Translations under genes and position numbers: made by a program
From: Symbiodinium natans
Taxonomy: Eukaryota > Sar > Dinophyceae > Suessiales > Symbiodiniaceae
DNA length: 64,000 nt
Assembly: GCA_905221605.1 (NCBI GenBank)
Contig: CAJNDS010000314.1
Span: 65,422-129,421, forward strand
Direction of reading: 5' to 3'
Shown: one piece after another, positions 42,301 to 49,880 of the stretch
How positions within the stretch are numbered: the stretch's first letter is position 1
Layout of the letters: each line of letters opens with the position of its first letter
Notes under the pieces: model-generated
Databases searched by the model: none
Told to the model about the DNA's origin: nothing
Seen by the model: the letters and a program-made list of their open reading frames with translations, nothing else

Positions 42301-43586
42301 TCAAGTGTGCGGTTCACAAGATGATCGCTGCTGGGTCGCAAGTGCTAGGGGCAAGACGGCGTCGTCCGAATCCACGCACATCGTGCACAGTGTGCGCCAG
42401 AATATTACGGAGGGCTCAGAACAGCCAGAGGCAGGATTCAGTGTTCTGAAGCATGTCCATGTTCGTCAAAAAAGACCTTGGCAAGAAGCCCCCTGATGAA
42501 GAAGAGAAGCCGAAGGCAGTGGACCTACCCTACCCTTCATACGCTTTGAAATACTTATATGTATATACATATATATGTATATACATATATATGTATATAG
42601 AAAAATGTATATATATATATATATATATGCATCCCCCCAATTTCGCCTTGTAGCGTGTGCTGAGGATCTGGTCCTGGAGGTGCACAGCCAAACGCAAGGG
42701 CAGGCGGCTGCTCCTGTCGAAGCACGGGCCCAGGCAGTCCGTGAGCTGACTCAGCACGTGGTTCCCGCTGTCTTTCGTGTCCTGGACTTCGACCAAAATG
42801 GAAACATCGGTGCCCACGAGTTCATTCGGGGCGCCCTCTTGCTGCTTGCAACCGTGCCTATATCCCCCTTGGGAATTATTTTTTATTTTTGTTTATATAA
42901 AACCCAAGAGGATATTGAACATATTGTTTTTGTGAAGGTTCTAAGGGGAGTAAAGGTGCAGGGTGCGCCCTTGGATACACCGCAGCTGGCAGATTTGGCC
43001 TTTCGAGTCGTCGACACGGACGCAGATGGCTTCGTCACCAGCGCCGAGCTGCTGCGATGGGTGAAGCTGTCCCTGGAGCATGAGGCCCACAATGGTTCTT
43101 AGTAGGGAATAAGGGAAAATAGGGGCCTTAAAAATGCCCTCTAAGGGATGAAATAGGGTACCCTCGTTCCCTCATTCCCTACTAAGAACCAGCCGGTCTG
43201 AGGTGACTTCGCAAGATCTCCTCCACGAGCCCCGAGGACCTTTCGGACTGTTTGGAACTCGAACGCTGACGCCAGCGCAGCTGGCAAAAAGATGGCACAC
43301 GGAGGCTGACTACGATGGTGATGGCAAGCTCCTTCCACAGGCGGTTCGGCCCAAAGGGTTCCTAATCTCCGGTATGCTCGTCATAGTCAAGTCCTACAGC
43401 AGCACAGGTCTTTTTGAGCTTCGGTTGTGGGGGGGGGGGGGGGGAAGGGGTTTCGGGGTTAGGTTTGAGTTGAATCTCTTGCAGCTCCAGGAGTTTGCAA
43501 TCCTGGCTCCGCGACTTCGCATACATCAGACCATTAGTCGGATGGCTGGGCAGTATGCAGAGAATCGCTTGCCAGCAGCAGCCTAG
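33369..43586 (+). CDS. EF-hand calcium-binding protein, possible mitochondrial presequence
   Basis: ATG at 33369, 112 bp after the PUF stop. The N-terminus (MALGKMRVFLGSQGARRAWR) is basic and lacks acids, like a mitochondrial presequence. Pieces follow at 33755-33820, 33868-33945 and 34090-34200. A weak EF-hand, FDEGRDLLTASQLWAAV, is at 34415-34500. After the retrotransposon: 42041-42105, then 42187-42335 (SDASGVMTLDEF, loop position 1 missing). Two canonical loops follow: DFDQNGNIGAHEF (42790) and DTDADGFVTSAEL (43010). Last is DYDGDGKLLPQAV (43310), which lacks the final Glu. Stop at 43584-43586. Splicing 43095 (GTTCTTAG) to 43215 (GCAAG) keeps frame (HN then DLLHEPRG). Role beyond Ca2+ binding is unknown; a mitochondrial location is only inferred. 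Confidence 0.72.
34312..34413 (+). repeat. Telomere-like (CCCTAAA)n array with CCCTGAA units
   Basis: Ends CCCTAACCCAG at the EF-hand exon that precedes the retrotransposon. Confidence 0.88.
34549..34636 (+). repeat. Split direct repeat A1
   Basis: 88 bp starting GTGTAGCACATTCC and ending CGCTTTTCTGT. Identical to A2 at 41623-41710 by eye. Confidence 0.95.
34662..36134 (+). CDS. Gag-like protein of the tyrosine-recombinase retrotransposon
   Basis: 490 residues from ATG 34662 (MSSIQTIDEQRVADFL), 26 bp past A1; stop TGA at 36132. The first 60 residues form a helical region. About residues 70-230 are Ala/Ser/Thr/Pro-rich low complexity. The C-terminal third is charged and helical and ends in a His/Cys cluster (WCAHHCTSGRYC, GRC, HSCPECL) that could bind zinc and nucleic acid, as Gag zinc knuckles do. 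Position as first ORF fits Gag. The longer open frame starting at 34467 is not needed. No close family member can be named. Confidence 0.7.
   Translation: MSSIQTIDEQRVADFLAHILADPQSALNFVASLPFETRTQFVAAHATLMVRVRQRLGLPPVIFDGEGPPVQGSTGGERTTVEGSARMSAAAAASGAAAAGPTSATSATSASSGGTTTATATSSAAAASSKPSTFTPLAAPPMWASSATPSTRSSAAGGTSSTSTTPTSPTATSLAGSGASGGPAAGGNEPKHTRPAPATPAASTPKAARPKAPPVVHTAPMDTIAETTETAEPSPEPAVTPKKAPPALPKSIFPPVPSVDLQDQISREILQMEDPPARPKPSSSSRRASSATTARRDRLEQAAFAEQRANARTRADFAESLDPEYADYKRRMEVYGAGAEHIPNDPAFAALALDNFDELQAIERNAADDPTVRWCQFATYFYVRRLPRNVRGGRIPVPHARKGRKIAGWCAHHCTSGRYCRGEGRCLRPVVLGVNNAHEPHSCPECLVAVDQVATAAYDQAQRDVEREERAALPAPSSSPGQGASSAGCA
36336..36683 (+). CDS. SAM-like domain ORF, likely N-terminal part of the recombinase ORF
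   Basis: ATG at 36336 (MFVAQSAPKGSF), 115 residues to TAA at 36681. The segment LQRCLPALAECGARSLADV followed by GVPPSDVVTLVGLRA resembles a SAM-type helical domain; this is a weak resemblance by eye. The ORF ends soon after KPQNRG, where GC-rich element sequence gives way to AT-rich sequence. The recombinase reading frame resumes at 37049, so the two were probably one ORF split by an insertion or intron. The ten bases before the ATG are TTGGCTCAAG, the same as the 3' end of the dinoflagellate spliced leader. Confidence 0.5.
   Translation: MFVAQSAPKGSFAELVKVVTDAGLQRCLPALAECGARSLADVASCADALIAAGVPPSDVVTLVGLRASAAETAQPLVVAPVRSDVPVRRREASASLQAALAAAKPQNRGFLDNTH
36684..37048. other. AT-rich insertion or intron inside the retrotransposon
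   Basis: About 365 bp of clearly lower GC than the element. It contains repeated words of the form GAACGAAGTGAA, GAACGCAGTGAAGCG and GTACGCAGTGAG, and a GTGCGC-containing inverted segment. Both flanks are coding-looking retroelement sequence. Repeated short words like these are common in algal organelle spacers, so an organelle origin is possible but unproven. A clean in-frame GT-AG pair was not found. Confidence 0.5.
37049..38272 (+). CDS. Tyrosine recombinase of the retrotransposon
   Basis: The frame is open from 37049 (after TAA at 37046); the first ATG is 37154 (MEPFPITVEL), giving 372 residues. Sequence before this ATG (RGPVESRLRTWRRLAEAWG) reads as part of the N-terminal core-binding domain, so the real protein probably starts further upstream. 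Catalytic residues numbered from ATG 37154: Arg112 (MLREVEI), Lys139 as a possible beta-hairpin Lys, His234 and Arg237 (GHLAR), Trp260 in the His/Trp position (LLGRWW) and nucleophile Tyr268 (RYTQ). The set is complete, so the enzyme may be functional. It would integrate the circular DNA form of the element. It lies before RT, unlike typical Ngaro elements where it follows RT. Confidence 0.85.
   Translation, partial: KRSLELVDQGLLAASSRGPVESRLRTWRRLAEAWGMEPFPITVELVRVMAASFKAGAYRSAQGYFDAARWHQEAYLGSSLDPLVARSIRRHVRSVLRGLPATTLKEAFPFLQLATVVQVHFVAAPFVFGAVPHMVDVLILACWFMLREVEIAAARLGDLQLGDREVALSVPIHKVAQGGERELTRRSLRYVCGAATHPLCPVHAAVRHLARLHMAAVVEFDAPLVPGAAGGEFTKGAFVEAALQALRAAGIDCMYVDPIGRRRPRFRGHLARVAGATFLASKGVPIEVIQLLGRWWSSAILRYTQAAPLAAAPEVPATALAATTQQSPERLHLCSQVAGAPPIADAPPDALAAGSAGPDGPPGAWELPEVVHVLAPALALPPPRGARGVDGVHYGGENTSFAQDRRG
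38670..39491 (+). CDS. Retrotransposon ORF with acidic N-terminus and zinc-like C-terminus
   Basis: ATG at 38670 (MAPMAAIQSEMDGE), 273 residues, stop at 39489. Residues about 15-70 are very acidic (DEEEPVDGADEGMLSDD). The middle is Pro/Gly/Arg-rich. The C-terminus has CLACGRM and CPICFPP, a CxxC...CxxC pair likely to bind zinc. The last 90 residues (ELRDWIGRPAIVERTP) look like a folded domain. It sits between recombinase and RT and has no assigned role; an accessory nucleic-acid-binding protein is possible. Confidence 0.55.
   Translation: MAPMAAIQSEMDGERTPSSGPDEEEPVDGADEGMLSDDFADAESSEESEGGDSDPSLLDPDDLLSSTRYSQTEGRASRRQRRTPRGGEVGLGVRPFAAGPGAVVRSWFRGTRALPAGDVSGGGACAPPLVGALREDRAVPTAPPRPPGCLYAEDPRPFCPQPSTTSMWSPDAPLASLRARFGADGPSPPTWSAIRGMYPPELRDWIGRPAIVERTPSGRVAQVHLQSPSPYLTADPRCLACGRMATANALRGRLEWPPSPEVLCPICFPPRGR
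39695..41451 (+). pseudogene. RT-RNase H ORF, internally deleted and frameshifted
   Basis: The N-terminal part runs from ATG 39695 in one frame to about 40300 (VLARMWHEHTTSKLYTP, then RRTYQASGEVKTG). The RT then resumes in another frame at about 40310 with LLIVGGHYVDDFNAVDF, which is already RT motif C. Motifs A and B, normally before it, are missing, so the finger and most palm sequence has been lost with a frame change. Downstream is a good RNase H domain with LYADAFF, YVLEILA, AYIDNVAG and VSDAVSR giving the Asp-Glu-Asp-Asp set, and the DIRS-style VPSKANVSDAVSR ending. Stop TAG at 41449. This copy cannot make a working RT by itself. Confidence 0.85.
41487..41622 (+). repeat. Split direct repeat B1
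   Basis: 136 bp, GGGTGCAGAATGCG to GGCGCATGTC. Differs from B2 only at CAGCTAACC versus CGGCTAACC. It abuts A2 with no gap. Confidence 0.95.
41623..41710 (+). repeat. Split direct repeat A2
   Basis: 88 bp, a copy of A1. The B1-A2 joint equals the junction expected if the two element ends were joined in a circle. Confidence 0.95.
41760..41895 (+). repeat. Split direct repeat B2 (right end of element)
   Basis: 136 bp copy of B1. Host intron sequence begins ATGTTTAGGG directly afterwards. Confidence 0.95.
41898..42186. repeat. Telomere-like arrays after the retrotransposon
   Basis: (TTTAGGG)n 41898-41999 starts within a few bases of the element's right end. (CCCTGAA/CCCTAAA)n at 42109-42186 ends CCCTGAAG, which abuts the EF-hand exon GTGTCCTTCC. 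Confidence 0.9.
42548..42630. repeat. AT microsatellite
   Basis: TATATACATATA repeats in an intron of the EF-hand gene. Confidence 0.75.
43094..43190. mobile_element. F7 element, copy 1, providing a splice donor
   Basis: GGTTCTTAGTAGGGAAT and ATTCCCTACTAAGAACC form a perfect 17-bp terminal inverted repeat. The left tip (G then GTTCTTAG) is the predicted donor of the intron 43095-43215 between two EF-hand exons. Confidence 0.88.
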
Positions 43587-43727
43587 TCCTAGTGCTTCGC
43601 TGACTTCGTCGAGCCCCACGGCCTCGACATTTAAATTTGTACGTCCTGCCGTTTCTGATCTGTGGTTTGGTTTCTGCGTGGCTCCAAAAAGCGACCAGTC
43701 TCTCGGGCCCCGAATTCTCTCATGACT

Positions 43728-43840
43728 ACTTGGAGGTTCATGGGTTGTTATAGGTGGGGTTAAAAGTAGGGTAACTCTACTTCTAGCCTTACTTAGGGCA
43801 CTTAGAACCCTACTTAGAACTACCTTTGAACCTCCAAGTA
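43728..43840. mobile_element. F1 element, copy 11 (complete)
   Basis: TACTTGGAGGTTCATGGGT and CCTTTGAACCTCCAAGTA. Near-perfect terminal inverted repeat, immediately followed by telomere-like repeat. Confidence 0.88.
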
Positions 43841-43841
43841 A

Positions 43842-44098
43842 ACCCTAAATCCCAGACCCCAAACCCCAAACCCTAAACCCTAAACCCTGAACCCTAAACC
43901 CTAAACCCTGAACCCCAAACCCTAAACCCTAGTGCACCTCCAAGTACTCAGGCTTGCTGCCCGTTGCCCCTCAGTGAGCCCTAAACCCTAAACCCTAAAC
44001 CCCAAACCCCAAACCCCAAACCCCAAACCCCAAACCCCAAACCCCAAGCCTTAAACCCTAAACCCTAAACCCTGAACCCTAAACCCTAAACCCTACAG
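43842..44098 (+). repeat. Telomere-like arrays with a CCCCAAA block
   Basis: 43842-43930 follows the F1 tip directly. 43980-44098 includes seven CCCCAAA units in a row and ends CCCTACAG at a coding-looking segment. Confidence 0.88.
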
Positions 44099-46101
44099 CG
44101 GCCAGGTCCAAAAGATGTTGGAAAACACTCGTGGTGAAGAATGGCCCCACCTTTGCCAGGCCGTGGGAGGGACGCAGAACCCTTTGTAGGGTTGAGGGTT
44201 GAGGGTTGAGGGTTTAGGCTTTAGGGCTAGCAGGGGGAATGGGGGAAGTAGGGCCCCTGTATTTAGACCCTTTAAGGGATTATATAGGGTACCTCATTCC
44301 CCGATTCCCTACTAACCCCTACTAACCAACGGTAAGTTTTAGCCGCGTGTAAGCGACCTGTAGTGGACTCTGGTAGACTCACGACGTACCCTGAGAGCTT
44401 GATTTTTGTGCGTCTAGTTCTGTTAATTTATACCTGTACGTTCGGTTGAAAGGCAATTCGGAATGTGGAGACCCAGTTGAATGCCACGCCTGGAGCTGAG
44501 TCTCGAAAACAACCAGAGTCCAGCTTTGAGCAATGACTGGCATTAATGGAATTCGATTTGTTGATGGCTCTGAGGGGTGGTGCCGCCGGTGGCAGAGAGG
44601 TGGGCCAGTCTGGCAGCCCATGAGACGCAACGTGCTTGAGTGGTGGGTCATGATGAGTTCATGTAGAGTGAGAGCCTTCATGCGTCATCATTCCAGCGGG
44701 CGACCCGCGTGATGGGTGATGATGAGTGCTGGTGTTCATTCCTTGATCCCACGGCTTCTCTGCAGGACCCCAGAGAGGTGTTCAAGCACATCCTGACTCA
44801 TTTGAATAAGGCCGAGAGACTGTGCAGCTGATGTCCGTTGCAAGACATTGCCATCTGGAATCGAAGCCTTCTCGTGGCCCTGATCATTGAAGTCTGCAAG
44901 GAGACAGGGGCGCAGCAGTGATGTCAGAAGTGGTGCAGCGCTCATGTCCCTGGCATCTGTTACCGGGTGACTCTACCGACACCTCCGACCATGACCTGCC
45001 AAACTTGCAGCGCCGAGGTTGTCAAATCTCTGGATCAGCAGCACAAGGTGCAACCAAAGAAGGTTTCCTAAGCAACGTGTGGGGTACTTCCCAAAATAAT
45101 TAGGGGGGGTACCCCAAATTTGCACCCCAAGATACGGCAAGCCTTACAGGACCCTGGGTACCCCTATTCTCGGAGACCCCCACATGTAGGTAAGTCCTCT
45201 CACCAGCCCCTTCCCCTCTTCCCCCCTTGTACCCCCCCTTGTACCCCCCCTTGTACCCCCCCTTGTACCCCCCCTTGTACCCCCCCTTGTACCCCCCCTT
45301 GTACCCCCTTATCCCCCCACCTTCAACCCTAAACTCTAAACCCTAAACCCTAAACCCTAAACCCTAAACCCTAAACCCTAAACCCTAAACCCTAAACCCT
45401 AAACCCTAAACCCTAAGCCCTAAGCCCTAAACCCGAAACCCTAAGCCCTAAACCCTATGTACCCTCAAGCCAAGAGGTTCAAGAGCCTTTGCATGCCCAG
45501 GCAGCCTCCGCTGCGCAATCTTGTTTCGCCGGGGCGCCCTGGTGTGTTGAGGGGCCTTGATTGTGTTTAGGGTTTAGGGTTTAGGGTTTAGGGTTTAGGG
45601 TTTAGGGTTTAGGGTTTAGGGTTTAGGGTTTAGGGTTTAGGGTTTAGGGTTTAGGGTTTAGGGTTCAGGGTTTAGGGTTTAGGGTTTAGGGTTTCCGCAC
45701 ATTGTGCAAGCATATTTCAGGATCGTTTTGTGGGCACTGGGGCTCCGGGAGTTGCTGATCTGGACTTAACCTGCGACGTGTGCTGCTCAGGTGTTCGCAC
45801 TGGGTTAGCCTGCTGGTGTACAGACCTTACAGAGAGAGGCTGGGCAGGTTGTGGTATTGCAACTGTCAGCATCTTTTGTTCTTGGAAGTGTCCGCGCGTC
45901 TGTAACCCCCCTGCACCAGTGACGGCAGGTGGGCATTTCGGCAAAGGGGCAGCTATCAGAGATTTTGTGCCGCTTGATGAGGAGCAGATGATCTGTCCCA
46001 GCAAACGTCATGATGTACTGAGTCGACTCAACCTTCAGACATTCCAGACACTTGAAGGCTTGAAGGTTGTTGTTTGGGATCTTCCTCCTTATACTTACTA
46101 A
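44099..46101 (+). CDS. Exon-like pieces of an unidentified gene
   Basis: Short islands between repeats read as protein: 44110-44180 (MLENTRGEEWPHLCQAVGG), 44762-44830 (DPREVFKHILTHLNKAERL), 44990-45050 (TCQTCSAEVVKSLDQQH), 45722-45860 (Cys-rich, CDVCCSGVRTGLACWC) and 45950-46101 (EEQMICPSKRHDVLSRLNL), ending in a stop. No family could be recognised, and the pieces may come from more than one gene. Confidence 0.3.
44227..44325. mobile_element. F7 element, copy 2
   Basis: CTAGCAGGGGGAATGGGGG left, GGGATTATATAGGGTACC inner, CGATTCCCTACTAACC right; same layout as copy 1. It starts inside the end of a TTTAGGG run. Confidence 0.75.
45075..45190. mobile_element. F8 inverted-repeat element
   Basis: ACGTGTGGGGTACTTCC left and CCCCCACATGTAGG right, with GGGGGGTACCCC and GGGTACCCCTATT inside. 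Followed by GTAAGT. Confidence 0.55.
45226..45312. repeat. Minisatellite, 12-bp unit TTGTACCCCCCC
   Basis: About eight almost perfect tandem copies, then a (CCCTAAA)n array. Confidence 0.92.
45325..45692. repeat. Large facing telomere-like arrays
   Basis: (CCCTAAA)n 45325-45457 and (TTTAGGG)n 45566-45692, about 18 units each, facing each other across about 108 bp of unique sequence that could be one exon. Confidence 0.93.
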
Positions 46102-46170
46102 CAGTCCTTAGTAGGGATTGGTACAAGAATCCCTATGTAAGGACTGTTATTATGAGGGGGAACATCTCAA
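46074..46170. mobile_element. F2 element, copy 2
   Basis: TTGGGATCTTCC left, GGGGAACATCTCAA right; inner CTAACAGTCCTTAGTAGGGATT opposed to AATCCCTATGTAAGGACTG. It covers the end of the 45950-46101 reading frame. Confidence 0.8.
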
Positions 46171-47556
46171 GTTCTTGTTCTGGTATACTTACCTGCAAGT
46201 CGAGAGTGAGTCAGAGGTAGGGAAACTTTTACTCGTGCCGTAAGCATGAAACTCCAAGTAGGGCCAATCAGTTTTTGCTGAGGTATGCAAGCCGCATGCC
46301 TCTCCGGAATGGATCCCAGCGGAACCAGTGCCATTCACATCTCCATCTCTCAGTGTGTCGTACAGACTCGAACACTAGCCAGGCCAGTCGGGGCGGCAAC
46401 GCAACACCTTTCCCACAGATGATTAAAACAACACACTTTTGCTACTTTGGGGACACTGATCGGCACAGCCGAAGCCTAGTTGATGTCTGCGAGTGCCTTC
46501 CCCGAGCACCTGTAAACAGGGCCACAATGTACCGTTTCTCTTGTATATGAGCAGGGAGCTGCTTAGAAGCTACGCTGGGCTCTGGGAGCCTACAGCTGGC
46601 TGTGCTTGTGAAATAGCCCTGTGAAGTTCGCACGCCAGCTTACTTGGTATGCCCCACTTCTTGATGCCCGTGTAGCTGTTGCTGTAGAGATTTGCCACGC
46701 AAATTGGCATGTTGAAGCCGCCAAGCAGGGGTAAGGTCAGCTTTCTGCGCAAGCTCCGAAATTCGTCATTTCTGCAGTCCAACGGGCGCTTTGTGCTCAG
46801 CTCGGCAGCCTGCGTGAGAGCTCGACAATACCCCCCCACAGAAGTGATTGCCTCACCGAACAGACATGGACTCATCGAACAGCACTGTTGCGCAGAAAAA
46901 GGCATGCCAAGGCTACCATCGGCTACACAGGTTCCGAGGCGCTGCATCTGCAGCTGCTGTTGATCTTTGGAGGGCCGCCTCAGTACTAACAGCAGTTTCG
47001 AGAGCTGTATGCAGCTGCCTTAAGCTCATGAAGACCGTGCAGAGTGCCTAGCATCCCAGTTCCCCACACTGCGTCCTTGCATGCTAATCGCGCGTGCATG
47101 CTTTTAAAAATCTTGCCGGTCCAACGCTGCTTTAGGTCGACTGCAAGCTAACCTTCGCGACGAGGTCAGAAGGGGCACGGGTTGCTTGGGTTGTTTGGTC
47201 CATGCGTGGGTCATTGCTCACGATTCACGATGTACACACGGGGTTGAAAACGTTGCAACTTGATGCTTGCTCTTTGCTTTCATGGCCACAGTGGCGGTTG
47301 AAGAGCAAAGGGTGACTTATGACATGCACAAGGCACAGCATCAGTCAGAGCATCTTCCGACACGGTCCTTGCGTTTCTTTGCAGGTTCGAATTGTCCACA
47401 ACGAGGCCGAACATTTGTCTGCTGAATGCTCTTGCTTTCAGGCGTCTGGACTTTGCATTGTGTGACGCCTGAGGTGATGAGTCTAGATGCGCGTGTTGCC
47501 CTGTTGGAGGAGCGCTGACAGCGGTTTCAGCAGTTTGCTTCACAGCCCGGCAACAC
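46171..47556. other. Stretch with uncertain coding content
   Basis: Open stretches on both strands around 46275-46550 and 46570-47050, including a plus-strand tail with AAVDLWRAASVLTAVS ending in a stop at about 47049. A short coil-like segment SLDARVALLEER is at about 47480-47515. None is convincing. No telomeric arrays occur here, unlike most of the window. Confidence 0.35.
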
Positions 47557-47660
47557 TTTCCTTTCTGGCTGCCTTAAGTATAAGACTTTGCATTGCAAGA
47601 AGAACCCAGCTTCCTTTCTGGCCGCCGTAAGTATGAGACTTTGCGTTGCAAGAAGAACCC
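47557..47660 (+). repeat. 53-bp tandem duplication across a splice donor
   Basis: CTTTCTGGCTGCCTTAAGTATAAG and CTTTCTGGCCGCCGTAAGTATGAG start two copies, each ending CATTGCAAGAAGAACCC or CGTTGCAAGAAGAACCC. Only the second copy keeps a consensus donor GTAAGT. Confidence 0.8.
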
Positions 47661-47788
47661 CCCAAAGGTTTCCAATCTAGGGGAACCCACTACATGGGCA
47701 TTTCACAAATTGGAGGTGCCCCTTGTATCCCCCAAAAGAATATAATCCCCGCTACAAGGAACCCCCAACAAAAGCCTAGTTTCATCTA
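47661..47788. mobile_element. Intron with C-rich inverted element (F10)
   Basis: CCAAAGGTTTCC, GGGGAACCC, ACATGGGCATTTCACAAATTGG, CCCCTTGTATCCCCC and CTACAAGGAACCCCC, then TCATCTAG before the kinase frame. It resembles ATGTGGGCATTTTCC near 27067, so it is repeated, but its ends are not clear. Confidence 0.45.
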
Positions 47789-47814
47789 GTTTCCCTGTGC
47801 CGCGCTCCATTCTC

Positions 47815-49056
47815 ATGCTGCCTGACTACAGCGATGGTCCGGTTCTTACCGGCGTGGTCGCGCAGCTCCCTTCGAAGAGGGAATGCTACCTGCTGGCGCA
47901 GACAGTGTTGAGGGGGTTTGCCAGCTGGTTTTGCTCTGGTCCTGCGTGGACAGTGGGAGAGGCCAGTGCGACCCTTCGAAAACGTTACATTGACATCCAG
48001 GATCGTTATGATGGCGTTGCCGTCATCCATCGTGGATGCATCGAAGACTACTTTACAGAAGGAGGGCACCTCGGTCGTGGTGGATTTGGAACCGTGTGCA
48101 AGGTGGAGCCCACTGGACAGGGACTGAGCCGCTTCAAGCCTCTGAGCCCAGGCGCAGCCTATGCAATGAAGAGGGTTAAACTCCCCAACCGCGATACAGA
48201 GTTGGAGTCGCTCTCCAAGAGCATCGTGAAGGTTCCGATGAGCCGCATGCTCGAGTTCCTTCAGGCCCTCGGAGAGGAGAGGGCCACGCGAGAGCACGTC
48301 ACTCGAAATCTACTGAGGGTCTTGGACATGCCGCAAAGCATGTACATCGTCATGAACCTTCTGGAGGGGCCAACACTGCAAGGTTGGATGACCGCCCTGA
48401 AGACCGCAGTTCCCGAGCGCACCTGCGCAGACTTGGCGCAGCAGATGCTCTCGGCAGTGCACTACTTACATCGTGTGGCCGGAGCCGTGCACCGTGACGT
48501 TAAACCGGACAACTTTGGCTTTGTCCGTGCAGTCCGAAATATTGACCAGCCAGGGAACGTACAGCTCTTCGACATGGGCTTGGCTTGGGTGCTGCCCGAA
48601 AAGATCCAAGAGTCCAGCGCAACGGACCTCCACGATGTTGCTCCTGGGGGCACACTGCGTTGGCTCTCTCCTGAAGCTTGGTGCGGACTCTGCGGTGCCT
48701 GCTCGGACGTTTGGGGAGTGGGGTTGATTGTGCACACACTCCTCGTCGGAGACATGCCGTTTGGACTCCGCAAGCTTGAGGAGGAGGTGCAGGTCCGCAA
48801 CGCTGTTTTCAAGCGCAAGTTGAACCTGAGCACCTCGATCTGGCGCCGTGTGTCCGAGCAAGCGCGCGCATTTGTCGACCAGCTCTTGGCCAAGGATGTC
48901 GCGGCTCGGGCCACCACGACTGCAGCACTGAGGCACAGCTTCATCCGAGAGGAGAACGTGCCTCCGTCACGGAGTTCGATGGTGTGCACCGAGAACGTGC
49001 CACCGTCACCACAGAGTCCGAAGGTGTGCACCATGTACTTTCAGGCAGCAGACTGA
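47815..49056 (+). CDS. Protein kinase, probably Ser/Thr
   Basis: The frame is open from 47797 (GTG); the first ATG is 47815, giving 413 residues to TGA at 49054. Numbered from 47797: Gly-rich loop GRGGFGTV 93-100, ATP-binding Lys125 (AYAMKRV), catalytic loop HRDVKPDN 232-239, DMG 259-261 in place of DFG, SPE 291-293 in place of APE, and SDVWGVG 303-309 (subdomain IX). The set is complete for activity. The HRDxKxxN form fits Ser/Thr kinases. Residues 1-80 precede the kinase fold and match no known domain. The C-terminus has a repeated ENVPPS motif. A splice acceptor (TCATCTAG at 47788) lies just upstream, so an earlier exon may exist, possibly ending at GTAAGT near 47626. Substrate unknown. 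Confidence 0.88.
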   Translation: MLPDYSDGPVLTGVVAQLPSKRECYLLAQTVLRGFASWFCSGPAWTVGEASATLRKRYIDIQDRYDGVAVIHRGCIEDYFTEGGHLGRGGFGTVCKVEPTGQGLSRFKPLSPGAAYAMKRVKLPNRDTELESLSKSIVKVPMSRMLEFLQALGEERATREHVTRNLLRVLDMPQSMYIVMNLLEGPTLQGWMTALKTAVPERTCADLAQQMLSAVHYLHRVAGAVHRDVKPDNFGFVRAVRNIDQPGNVQLFDMGLAWVLPEKIQESSATDLHDVAPGGTLRWLSPEAWCGLCGACSDVWGVGLIVHTLLVGDMPFGLRKLEEEVQVRNAVFKRKLNLSTSIWRRVSEQARAFVDQLLAKDVAARATTTAALRHSFIREENVPPSRSSMVCTENVPPSPQSPKVCTMYFQAAD

Positions 49057-49704
49057 CCTGAAAAATAGTATGAGTGGCATGGGAACAGCAGCCGAAGCTG
49101 AACCTACTAGAGTTCGAGCATCCCCACAAGCATGATGTGCTGGTAGCTGTGATGCTAACGGGGTCGTATGGTCCTGACCTGAAAATAACAAGCTGCTGCT
49201 TCCTGGATATAGGCTTGGGCGCTACATTGCCAGCCTTAAAACAGTAATGTACCCACTGCATGTCGTAACTTTGTCCTTTCAAATCTGCCCAGGGCAATTG
49301 CCCAACGATTGGCAGCTGCCATCTAATTAGAGCTTTCACAGGAGCAAACCAGACCGTTGGCTGGCTCAACATTAGGCAGGTCAGGTGACGTGTGGATCTT
49401 TTCAGCTCATTGAAGGTATGGTTTGCGATTCTCCTCCCTGACGCATCCTATGCATCCTTTGAGAAAGGGAGATCAAAGGCCCTAAGAGGTCGAAAGGAAC
49501 TCGGATGATGAGCCACGGAAACATGCCACTTGGGCACACTGTGGTTGCAGCGTCCGCAGGACTTCCTCGACCCGCCATCGTTGCACAATCCTAAACACTG
49601 CCGTTGCATTGTTGCCTTATCTTGGAACTGTACAGCTGGAGACGGCGCCTCGGAGCACGACGCGCGAAGAAAAAAGAGCTGAGAGCAGTTCTAGCGAGTC
49701 GAAG

Positions 49705-49880
49705 TCCTGAACGATCCAACCCAGTCCCGGACGTTCCTGAACGTTCCCGAACGACCCCGAAGGATCTCGAACAATCCAACACAGTCCCGAACGATCCTGA
49801 AGAATCCCGAAGGATCCCGAACGATCCCGAACGATCCAACACAGTCCCGAACGATCCCGAAGGATCGCGAACGACCGGCA
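49705..49880. repeat. Minisatellite, 10-bp unit CCCGAACGAT
   Basis: Imperfect tandem copies of CCCGAACGAT/CCCGAAGGAT with AACACAGTCC variants, organised in a longer period of about 50-60 bp. Confidence 0.85.

Noticed and set aside
44379-44681. 100-codon minus-strand ORF
   Set aside because: No domain and no support from context; other host coding islands here are on the plus strand.
49705-49880. CRISPR array or clustered binding sites in the CCCGAACGAT region
   Set aside because: Units are tandem with no unique spacers and drift gradually; it is an ordinary minisatellite.
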